DNA from: Pseudomonadota bacterium | GTDB taxonomy: Bacteria; Bdellovibrionota; Bdellovibrionia; Bdellovibrionales; JAEYZS01 | Assembly: GCA_023427925.1 (NCBI GenBank) | Contig: JAEYZS010000032.1 | Span: forward strand, 1-5,273 | Length of the DNA stretch: 5,273 nt | Reading direction: 5' to 3' | In this document: piece after piece, positions 1 to 5,273 of the stretch | How the letters are laid out: every line of letters begins with the position of its first letter | Position numbering within the stretch: the first letter of the stretch is position 1 | The notes under the pieces: generated by a model | The model's input: the letters and a program-made list of their open reading frames with translations, nothing else | What the model was told of the DNA's origin: nothing | The model's database searches: none | Program-made: the position numbers and the translations under genes

Positions 1-1293
1 GTATATCAAGAGCTTACTCGAATTAATAAATTTATTCGTGAGCAGGGTTTTCACACGTTACCAGACATTCAAAGAGTCGCACAAAATCCAAAGGGTGCTC
101 TTCATTTTATAGGGTTACTTTCTGATGGCGGGGTTCATTCGGATCAAACACATTTATTGAATTTAATTGAGGCCGTTCAAAAGATTTCTCCCGATAAGCC
201 AATCTTTATACATATCATTACTGACGGACGCGATACTCCACCTAAGAGCGGAAGTGATTATGTCAAAAACCTTCAGAGACATATTGATGTCTTACCTAAC
301 GTTCAAATTTCTACTGTCGTCGGTAGATTTTATGCAATGGATCGAGATCAAAGATGGGAACGCATTGAAATTGCCTACAAGGCGCTTACTCAAGAGGGAT
401 CCGTCGAAGAATTTGATTCAGCAGAAGAAGCTGTTCTAGATGCGTATTCAAAAGAAGAGACCGATGAATTTATTTTACCACGCCAGATCAGAGGCGGTGT
501 GAGAATCTCTTCACAAGACCAAGTTGTGTTCTTTAACTATAGAGCAGATAGAGCGCGCGAAATTTCTCAAGCCATTGCCGTTCCGAGCTTTGATAAGTTT
601 GCAGCTCCAGTAAAAGTAGATCCTCAAAACTGGATCACTATGACTCGTTACCAAAAGGATTTCCCATTTCCACCACTCTTTGATCAAGACTCATTAAAAA
701 ATATTTTAGGAGAGCTTGTCTCTAAGAAAGGAATGAAGCAGCTTCGTGTGGCTGAAACCGAAAAGTATGCGCATGTAACTTATTTCTTTAATGGCGGAGT
801 TGAAAAGCCATTTGATGGAGAAGACCGCGTTTTGGTTCCTTCTCCTAAGGATGTAAAAACTTACGATGAAAAACCCGAGATGAGTGCGCGTGAAGTGACA
901 AATAAAGTTCTAGAAGGATTAGAAAAGGACTACAAGCTTATTGTCGTAAACTATGCCAACGGAGATATGGTTGGTCACACAGGAAATGAAACCGCTGCAA
1001 TCAAGGCCGTTGAAACACTAGATGAGTGCCTTGGAAAACTGATAAAGAATGCAAAAGAAAATAATTTTGTATCGATCATTACTGCCGACCATGGGAACTG
1101 TGAAGAAATGATTTCTGAAACGGGCGAAAGAATGACCCAGCACTCGATGAATCCAGTGCCTTGTGTTTTGGTTTCTGATCAATTTAAAAATGTTAAAATG
1201 AATGACGGCGCTTTGTGCGACGTTGCTCCAACGATCTTAAAAATCTTTGGGTGGGAACAGCCTCAAGATATGTCTGGTAAATCATTATTCTAA
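1..1293 (+). CDS. gpmI: 2,3-bisphosphoglycerate-independent phosphoglycerate mutase, 5'-truncated by window edge
   Basis: Cofactor-independent phosphoglycerate mutase interconverts 3- and 2-phosphoglycerate in cytosolic glycolysis and gluconeogenesis, using two metal ions (usually Mn2+). The frame is open from base 1, so the ATG at 157 is internal and not the start; 430 residues are present. Visible signatures, numbered from the first codon: LLSDGGVHS with His46, ITDGRDTPP at 73-81, GRFYAMDRDQRW with Arg109 and Arg115, NYRADRAR with Arg181 and Arg184, ETEKYAHVTYFFNGG with Lys255, NGDMVGHTG with Asp322 and His326, TADHGN with Asp363 and His364, and QHSMNPVP with His381. These match the substrate- and metal-binding residues of the family. 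Aligning His46 with the family's His123 implies about 77 missing residues and a normal total near 507. The missing part would hold the phosphoserine nucleophile and the first metal-binding Asp. The usual GGVHSH reads GGVHSD here, outside the known catalytic set. Family assignment is very secure. Confidence 0.97.
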   Translation, partial: VYQELTRINKFIREQGFHTLPDIQRVAQNPKGALHFIGLLSDGGVHSDQTHLLNLIEAVQKISPDKPIFIHIITDGRDTPPKSGSDYVKNLQRHIDVLPNVQISTVVGRFYAMDRDQRWERIEIAYKALTQEGSVEEFDSAEEAVLDAYSKEETDEFILPRQIRGGVRISSQDQVVFFNYRADRAREISQAIAVPSFDKFAAPVKVDPQNWITMTRYQKDFPFPPLFDQDSLKNILGELVSKKGMKQLRVAETEKYAHVTYFFNGGVEKPFDGEDRVLVPSPKDVKTYDEKPEMSAREVTNKVLEGLEKDYKLIVVNYANGDMVGHTGNETAAIKAVETLDECLGKLIKNAKENNFVSIITADHGNCEEMISETGERMTQHSMNPVPCVLVSDQFKNVKMNDGALCDVAPTILKIFGWEQPQDMSGKSLF

Positions 1294-1297
1294 ATCC

Positions 1298-1323
1298 GAG
1301 ATCCGTATCTAGTGACGGATCTC
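1298..1323 (+). terminator. Perfect 9-bp hairpin just after gpmI; possible terminator without T-tract
   Basis: GAGATCCGT (1298-1306) and ACGGATCTC (1315-1323) are exact reverse complements around an 8-base loop. The element begins 4 bases after the gpmI stop codon. The position suits a transcription terminator or an mRNA 3'-end stabiliser separating gpmI from the comF group. The following bases (TAACGTCC) contain no T-run, so it does not meet the classical Rho-independent pattern. The hairpin itself is seen directly; its role is inferred. Confidence 0.45.
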
Positions 1324-1392
1324 TAACGTCCATATACAACGTAGTCCTCCATAAGCTGGCCTATAGAATGCAAAACTATTTTGAATTTTTGC

Positions 1393-1397
1393 GAGGT
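1393..1397 (+). promoter_or_regulatory. Shine-Dalgarno GAGGT that fixes the comF-like start
   Basis: GAGGT lies 4 bases upstream of the ATG at 1402. An upstream in-frame TTG at 1381 would place this site inside the coding region and has no purine-rich site of its own, so the ATG is preferred. The same GAGGTC string precedes rimO, which supports it as a genuine ribosome site in this genome. Confidence 0.7.
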
Positions 1398-1401
1398 CTT
1401 G

Positions 1402-2013
1402 ATGTGGTCTTATTTTAGAAACTGTAAACACTGTGGATTTGGCTTTTTTAAAAACAACTTTACTAAAGTTGATCTCTTTTGCAAAGACTGCTGGTTTTTG
1501 TTGGAGATAGCAAAATCTCCCCTTCGTGCGATTTTCTTTAAGGGTGATGGAATAGCTGTAAGATCTCTTTATGTTTGGACACAGGAAAGGCCAATAGTTG
1601 GTAATCTTATCCATGGGTTGAAGGGCGGAACACCAATCAATGTTTTAACTCGACTTTCAATCGAAATTGCGAGGAAGTTTTACAATCAAGAAAACTGTAT
1701 CATTGTTCCCATTCCCTCGTCGAAGGTCGGGGAAAAAGACCACGCCTATTTGATCGCAAAATGTATCGCAGAGACGTTAGATATTCCAATGTGGGATGGT
1801 TTAATCTGGGAAAATAAAACTAAGAATCAAAAGTTTTTGAACAAAACCGAGAGGTTCCGAGCTTCCATGAAAAAGACAAAATCTTTGCCTCGTAACTCAA
1901 AAATTATTCTCGTAGATGATCTCGTAACAAGTGGCGCAACCATTATGGCCGCAAAAAGAGCGATCCAAAGTCTAAAACCCATTGAAGTGTGGACACTGGC
2001 TTGCAGGATTTAA
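1402..2013 (+). CDS. ComF family protein (amidophosphoribosyltransferase-like, zinc-ribbon plus PRTase domain)
   Basis: This 203-residue protein has the two-part ComFC/GntX architecture. The N-terminal zinc ribbon has Cys8-x2-Cys11 and Cys27-x2-Cys30. The C-terminal type I phosphoribosyltransferase domain has the PRPP-binding loop ILVDDLVTSGAT, with acidic pair Asp172-Asp173. A VPIPSS segment sits mid-protein, and KNQKFLNKTERFRA matches the family's Q-x2-L-x4-R block. The usual RGFNQ-type motif after the VPIP segment is replaced by KDHAYLIAK, so this is a divergent member. In naturally transformable bacteria ComFC helps single-stranded DNA uptake or processing; in many others the role is unknown, and no other competence gene is visible here. 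The start is the ATG preceded by GAGGT. The next gene begins about 4 bases after the stop, which implies co-transcription. Family membership is secure, while substrate and cellular role are not. Confidence 0.88.
   Translation: MWSYFRNCKHCGFGFFKNNFTKVDLFCKDCWFLLEIAKSPLRAIFFKGDGIAVRSLYVWTQERPIVGNLIHGLKGGTPINVLTRLSIEIARKFYNQENCIIVPIPSSKVGEKDHAYLIAKCIAETLDIPMWDGLIWENKTKNQKFLNKTERFRASMKKTKSLPRNSKIILVDDLVTSGATIMAAKRAIQSLKPIEVWTLACRI
2005..2008 (+). promoter_or_regulatory. AGGA, candidate ribosome binding site for the LolA-domain gene
   Basis: AGGA inside the last codons of the comF-like gene lies 9 bases before the in-frame TTG at 2018. A second purine block, AAGGA at 2012-2016, is too close to the TTG and too far (22 bases) from the ATG at 2039. 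The site therefore favours the TTG start, but only moderately. Translation would be coupled to termination of the comF-like gene. Confidence 0.4.
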
Positions 2014-2017
2014 GGAA

Positions 2018-3322
2018 TTGCTGATAAAATTAAAGTATATGATTTCACCTTTTATGGCATCTTTAATAGCTGCAACTGTAGTGCTGACTCCAAAATCAAG
2101 CATTATGGAAAAGCGCCAAATCTCTGTGCCAGTTGAAGGTCGTCAAAAAGCCAGTAAAGAAGAAGGCGAAATCGTCCTAAGAAAAGCCAGTAAAACAAAA
2201 GCTAAAAAAAAATCAAAGAATGCTTCTAAGCGAGGAAAAAAGCAAATTGCACAAGAGGTTCCAAAAACTCAGTACGATGAGGAGAATCTCGATAAAATTT
2301 ATAAAAAAGAACGGGAATATTTCAAAAACGGTAAACCAAGGCATGATCGCAGAAAAGCGGCGGGAGTTAAGGGACCACTGGCTTCCATTCCTGCTGAAGT
2401 GGTAGGTTCCATGGTTGCCAATCTAAGGGCAGAACAGCTTTCACGTATTCAAAAACCAGAGCCTCCAAAAGAAGTTTCAAAAAAGGGTGAAAAAACAGAC
2501 GAAGGAATTCTAACTGGCGAAGGGGCGATACGAGAAACAAGTGCAGCGAAACTTGCTAAAAAACTTCCTCCCAAAAAAATTGTATATAAAGAAAAAAAAG
2601 TCGAAGTTAAAGAATTTAATAGCATTGAGCTTCGAGATGAAGTCTATAAAGAAGTTCTTTTGGCAGAAGGTAAAGATCCGAAAGAAGTTAAAAATGCTCG
2701 AGCTCCTACCGCTTTAATTGAAAAGGATAATTCCTCACCGACCAGCATACTTGAAAAGGTCGAGACAAAATATGTAACCCAATTTGTTAAAATTCAGGTG
2801 AAGTCTGAGGTTACTCAAGCCCTCTTGGAACGCACTAAAAATTACAGTGGTGAGCTGTATTTGGCCCCAAATTCACGCTTCAAAATGCAAATTCTTGAGC
2901 CCAACAAGCATACATTGCTTATGAATGGTAAAAATATCTGGGTGGTAGATTATCCTCTTGACGAGACGCAAGATAAAGTCCAAATACTACACTCTAAGTC
3001 TGCCAAAAACCTAAAGAATCAGGCTTTTTTGGATATTTTCATGGGTGTAGGTAATCTGCAGAAAAAGTTTAAAATTGAGAGTTCGGATAAGAAAAATGAT
3101 GAAATCACATACAAACTTGTTCCTAAGAAAAAGGATGATCAAGTTGAGCGAGTCGAGCTTAGGCTTAACTCCAAGGATGAGCTCATCACAAGTGTCGCCT
3201 TCTGGGATTCGCTCGGCAACAAAACAGAGCTTGAATTTAAAAAGCAAGAATTCAAATCCGAAGTCGACAATAACGTTTTCAAGTTTAAGCCACCGAAAGA
3301 CGCTAGTATTACCTACCTCTAG
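2018..3322 (+). CDS. LolA-domain envelope protein with long Lys/Glu-rich N-terminal extension
   Basis: From the TTG at 2018 the product is 434 residues. This start gives an N-region with Lys4 and Lys6, then a hydrophobic stretch from about Met8 to Thr24, resembling a signal peptide or membrane anchor. There is no clear AxA cleavage site and no lipobox Cys. The ATG at 2039 is the main alternative (427 residues) but would put no basic residue before the hydrophobic core. Residues about 35-250 are highly charged, Lys/Glu-rich and low in complexity. From about residue 250 the protein resembles the LolA/LppC-like fold: SGELYLAPNSRFKMQILEP, then MNGKNIWVVDYP, and a terminal FKFKPPKDASI, all in the order seen in LolA-type carriers. 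LolA normally ferries lipoproteins across the periplasm as a roughly 180-residue soluble protein, so the extension is atypical. It ends with tandem TAG TAG stops, 17 bases before rimO. The domain call is from pattern recognition, so moderately sure; lipoprotein-carrier activity is inference. Confidence 0.7.
   Translation: MLIKLKYMISPFMASLIAATVVLTPKSSIMEKRQISVPVEGRQKASKEEGEIVLRKASKTKAKKKSKNASKRGKKQIAQEVPKTQYDEENLDKIYKKEREYFKNGKPRHDRRKAAGVKGPLASIPAEVVGSMVANLRAEQLSRIQKPEPPKEVSKKGEKTDEGILTGEGAIRETSAAKLAKKLPPKKIVYKEKKVEVKEFNSIELRDEVYKEVLLAEGKDPKEVKNARAPTALIEKDNSSPTSILEKVETKYVTQFVKIQVKSEVTQALLERTKNYSGELYLAPNSRFKMQILEPNKHTLLMNGKNIWVVDYPLDETQDKVQILHSKSAKNLKNQAFLDIFMGVGNLQKKFKIESSDKKNDEITYKLVPKKKDDQVERVELRLNSKDELITSVAFWDSLGNKTELEFKKQEFKSEVDNNVFKFKPPKDASITYL
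2146..2230 (+). repeat. In-frame ASK motif repeated three times at exact 36-base spacing
   Basis: AAAAGCCAGTAAA occurs at 2146-2158 and again, identical, at 2182-2194. A third, diverged copy encodes ASK at 2222-2230. The Ala codons begin at 2150, 2186 and 2222, which is exactly 12 codons apart each time (residues 45, 57 and 69 of the LolA-domain protein). Sequence between the motifs is Lys/Glu-rich but not conserved. It may be a decayed tandem expansion or chance within a biased region. Confidence 0.55.
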
Positions 3323-3326
3323 TAGT

Positions 3327-3331
3327 GAGGT
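3327..3331 (+). promoter_or_regulatory. Shine-Dalgarno GAGGT that fixes the rimO start
   Basis: GAGGT lies 8 bases before the ATG at 3340. The upstream in-frame GTG at 3325 overlaps this site and so is unlikely to be the initiator. The site sits between the tandem stops of the previous gene and rimO. Confidence 0.8.
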
Positions 3332-3339
3332 CATCTAAT

Positions 3340-4719
3340 ATGCAAGAAACAAAAAATTCTCCTAAAAAGAGAAAAGTCCATTTTATTAGCTTGGGATGTC
3401 CTAAGAACTTAGTCGATTCAGAAATGATGATCGGAACTCTTGCGCAAGCGGATTACGAAATCACACAAGACGCAGAAGACGCAGAGACAATTATAGTTAA
3501 TACATGCGGATTTATTGAGGAAGCTAAAAAAGAATCTCTATCTACTATTTTTGAAATGTCTCGCATGAAAGAAGACGGCAGCTTAAAGCAACTTGTTGTA
3601 GCGGGCTGCCTTACCCAAAGATACAAAGACGATCTCGTTAATGATCTCCCAGAAGCAGATATTTTTGTTGGATCGGGTGAATTTCAAAACATCGCTAAAA
3701 TTCTGGAAGAGAACAGAAAAGATTCTTCGAAAAAAAGTTTTTTCAATCTTCCTACATATCTCCAGCAAGAAAACACACCTAGAATCAATTCTCAACTACC
3801 GCACAGAGCATACTTAAAGATTTCTGAGGGATGCTTAAAAAGATGTGCATTTTGTGCCATACCTAAAATTCGTGGAAACTTACAATCTAGAACATTGGAT
3901 AATGTGGTTAACGAAGCCAAACTCTTGGTCGCTAGCGGTGTTAAAGAAATCAATGTGATTTCCCACGACTTTACTGATTATGGTTGGGATCTTCGCAGGA
4001 AAGATCCCGAGAATATGGCAAGTCCGGTAGAGCTTTTGAGACGTCTTTCTGACATAAAAGGTTTAAAGTGGATCAGAGTTTTATATCTTTACCCAGATGG
4101 AATTACGCCTGAAATGGTAAAACTCGTTAAAGAAAAAGATAATCTCGTAAAGTATTTTGATATGCCACTTCAACATATCAATAATGAAATGCTTAAGAGA
4201 ATGAATCGCAAAATGACAAGACAAGAAATCGTCCAGGCGGTTCAAAATATTCGTAACGAAATCCCAGATGCAGTCATTCGTACACAATTTATCGTAGGCT
4301 TTCCTGGTGAGACAGAAGAACATTTTCAAGAGCTTTTAGACTTTGTTAAAGAGATGGAATTTGATCGCGTCGGTTGCTTTAAATATTCTCCAGAAGAAGG
4401 GACAGCCGGCGGGAAAATGACCGATCAAGTTGACGAGGATGTAAAAGAAGATAGATTCCACAGATTAATGTCGCTTCAATTGCCGATCTCAAAGAGAAAG
4501 CACAAGGCAATGATCGGACAGATCGTCGACGTGATCGTCGAAGGTGTAAGTGAAGAATCTGAACTTTTACTTAAAGGCCGAACTACACAGCAAGCCCCGG
4601 ACATTGACGGAATTGTTTATATCAATGAAGGTGATGCAAAAGTGGGTGATTTAGTAAAAGTAGAAATCACAGATTCTATGGAATACGACTTGATTGGAAG
4701 CATTGTTTCTAAGGATTAG
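3340..4719 (+). CDS. rimO: Ribosomal protein S12 methylthiotransferase RimO (radical SAM)
   Basis: RimO adds a methylthio group to a conserved aspartate of ribosomal protein S12, using S-adenosylmethionine and two [4Fe-4S] clusters, in the cytosol. The 459-residue product has the full three-domain layout. The N-terminal methylthiotransferase domain ligands are Cys20 in SLGCPKN, Cys56 in NTCGF and Cys90 in AGCLTQRY. The radical-SAM cluster motif is Cys165-x3-Cys169-x2-Cys172 in EGCLKRCAFCAIP. The C-terminal TRAM domain spans roughly residues 389-456. SLGCPKNLVDSE is typical of RimO and differs from the CQMN type of the tRNA enzyme MiaB, which is why RimO is chosen. Length is close to the usual 440-450, with about 12 extra basic residues at the N-terminus. 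HDFTDYG replaces the more common QDTT-type segment, a mild divergence. It is the last gene of the comF-like/LolA-domain/rimO group, followed by a possible terminator. Confidence 0.96.
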   Translation: MQETKNSPKKRKVHFISLGCPKNLVDSEMMIGTLAQADYEITQDAEDAETIIVNTCGFIEEAKKESLSTIFEMSRMKEDGSLKQLVVAGCLTQRYKDDLVNDLPEADIFVGSGEFQNIAKILEENRKDSSKKSFFNLPTYLQQENTPRINSQLPHRAYLKISEGCLKRCAFCAIPKIRGNLQSRTLDNVVNEAKLLVASGVKEINVISHDFTDYGWDLRRKDPENMASPVELLRRLSDIKGLKWIRVLYLYPDGITPEMVKLVKEKDNLVKYFDMPLQHINNEMLKRMNRKMTRQEIVQAVQNIRNEIPDAVIRTQFIVGFPGETEEHFQELLDFVKEMEFDRVGCFKYSPEEGTAGGKMTDQVDEDVKEDRFHRLMSLQLPISKRKHKAMIGQIVDVIVEGVSEESELLLKGRTTQQAPDIDGIVYINEGDAKVGDLVKVEITDSMEYDLIGSIVSKD

Positions 4720-4747
4720 AGCTAGGTAAATCTATTGCTACTTTTTT
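4720..4747 (+). terminator. Weak stem plus T6 after rimO, candidate Rho-independent terminator
   Basis: AGCTAG (4720-4725) can pair with CTA (4732-4734) and GCT (4737-4739), leaving a 6-base loop and a TT bulge. Two bases later come six T residues (4742-4747). It begins immediately after the rimO stop, and the neighbouring gene converges from the right, so a terminator is expected here. The stem is short and AT-rich, so the call is tentative. On the - strand no T-run follows the stem. Confidence 0.4.
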
Positions 4748-4766
4748 AATTAATAACAATTAATAA
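4748..4766. repeat. Two direct copies of AATTAATAA separated by one base
   Basis: AATTAATAA is present at 4748-4756 and 4758-4766 with a single C between. The second copy covers the stop codon of the - strand gene. It is very AT-rich and may simply be low-complexity spacer between convergent genes. Confidence 0.6.
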
Positions 4767-5273
4767 TCCAAACCTGTTGCGCCAGCTGTTGTGCCTTTTT
4801 GACGGAAATAAGGCATAAACGTGTTTTCAAAGTATCGTTGAGGGTCGGCCACATTTTGGAAAACTGGTGATCTCATCAAAATCTCTTTTGCTTTTTCAGG
4901 ATTTCCAGCTCTCATATAGTACTCAAATGTTGAATTAAAATTATTTTGTATTCGTCTTACTGGATCAACGGCTCTTCTGAATTCGGAATGGTTCCATCCG
5001 ATTCTTGAGGCATCCCGCTCAAAAATAAAAGCTCCATTTCTAGTAAAGAAATGTCCGATGTTTCCTGATTTAAAGTTTGTTTTTAGATCGCTTTGCAATA
5101 ACTCTTCTTGTGCTCTTGCTGCTGATGACCAGTGATTTTGAATTGTAGATTCTGTGACCGAACCTGGTTTTACCCGATTTAATTGTTCAGATGCGGAAGC
5201 AACCATTTTATTTTGTGTTGCGAAATCTTGGAGTCGTCTCTGACGTTCAAGCGTAGAAGTGGGAGCGGTGTTC
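4760..5273 (-). CDS. Hypothetical protein, C-terminal 171 residues (start lies beyond right edge)
   Basis: I do not recognise this protein. The frame stays open from the TAA at 4760-4762 (in - sense) to the right edge. The ATG at 5204-5206 is therefore probably internal: upstream codons continue in the same style (TAPTSTLERQRRLQDFATQ) with no stop. The visible part is polar, Gln/Asn/Arg-rich and probably mostly helical in its first half. It has an aromatic central segment (HFFTRNGAFIFERDASRIGW) and a later stretch, NPEKAKEILMRSPVF, that resembles an isolated helical-repeat turn. There is no hydrophobic membrane segment, Cys motif or nucleotide-binding loop in the visible part. The tail TTAGATGLDY is flexible-looking. 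It is convergent with rimO across 40 bases and so belongs to a different transcription unit. That it is a real gene is likely from the long open frame and sensible composition; the function is unknown. Confidence 0.72.
   Translation of the reverse strand, partial: NTAPTSTLERQRRLQDFATQNKMVASASEQLNRVKPGSVTESTIQNHWSSAARAQEELLQSDLKTNFKSGNIGHFFTRNGAFIFERDASRIGWNHSEFRRAVDPVRRIQNNFNSTFEYYMRAGNPEKAKEILMRSPVFQNVADPQRYFENTFMPYFRQKGTTAGATGLDY

Noticed and set aside
157..1293. Treating the ATG at 157 as the start of gpmI
   Set aside because: The frame is open to base 1 and the upstream codons encode the conserved LLSDGGVHS metal/substrate motif, so the gene begins left of the window.
1362..1369. TATAGAAT as a -10 promoter element before the comF-like gene
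   Set aside because: No acceptable -35 hexamer lies at the proper distance (about 1339-1344 reads ACGTAG), and such AT-rich octamers are common in this DNA.
1371..1390. CAAAA-CTA-TTTTG stem followed by TTTTT as a terminator
   Set aside because: The 5-bp stem is almost entirely A:T with a 3-base loop, too weak to terminate, and it lies within the probable leader of the comF-like gene.
1309..1614. Open frame on the - strand opposite the 5' half of the comF-like gene
   Set aside because: It overlaps a well-supported gene with recognisable motifs, has no ribosome site that stands out, and its protein has no coherent features.
3011..3334. Open frame on the - strand opposite the end of the LolA-domain gene
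   Set aside because: It is a shadow of the coding strand; the + strand product here has clear LolA-like sequence.
3729..3744. A7/T6 inverted repeat inside rimO as a programmed frameshift site
   Set aside because: The A-run is not in the phase needed for a classic -1 slippery heptamer, and rimO is intact and full-length in one frame.
1..5273. A hidden defence, CRISPR, mobile or RNA-gene system
   Set aside because: Almost all of the window is coding for housekeeping-type proteins. I see no spaced repeats, transposase motifs, tRNA-like folds or effector domains.

Overview
The window looks like an ordinary chromosomal segment of an AT-rich, Gram-negative bacterium. The Gram-negative call rests on a LolA-type lipoprotein-carrier domain, which belongs to cell envelopes with an outer membrane. 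RimO and a cofactor-independent phosphoglycerate mutase fit many proteobacteria-like lineages. The gene mix and protein style suggest a Bdellovibrio-like lineage (Bdellovibrionota) with low GC. That placement is an impression from memory and was not tested.

Layout on the + strand: (i) the 3' five-sixths of gpmI, cut by the left edge; (ii) a 108-base gap holding a perfect 9-bp hairpin with no T-run; (iii) a tight three-gene group made of a ComF-like phosphoribosyltransferase, a LolA-domain protein with a very long lysine/glutamate-rich N-terminal extension, and rimO, with intergenic gaps of only 4 and 17 bases on the starts chosen here. A weak stem followed by six T residues lies directly after the rimO stop. 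On the - strand, converging on rimO across 40 bases, is the C-terminal part of an unrecognised protein that runs off the right edge.

Function: gpmI is glycolytic housekeeping. The following group joins three unrelated jobs: nucleotide-sugar or competence-type chemistry (ComF family), envelope or lipoprotein handling (LolA fold), and post-translational methylthiolation of ribosomal protein S12 (RimO). The spacing supports co-transcription, but no shared pathway is visible. The least ordinary part is the LolA-domain protein, with its roughly 215-residue charged extension, exact 12-residue spacing of an ASK motif and clustered poly-A tracts. I see no mobile element, CRISPR array, RNA gene, toxin-antitoxin pair or defence system. 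No stretch longer than 300 bases lacks a gene.
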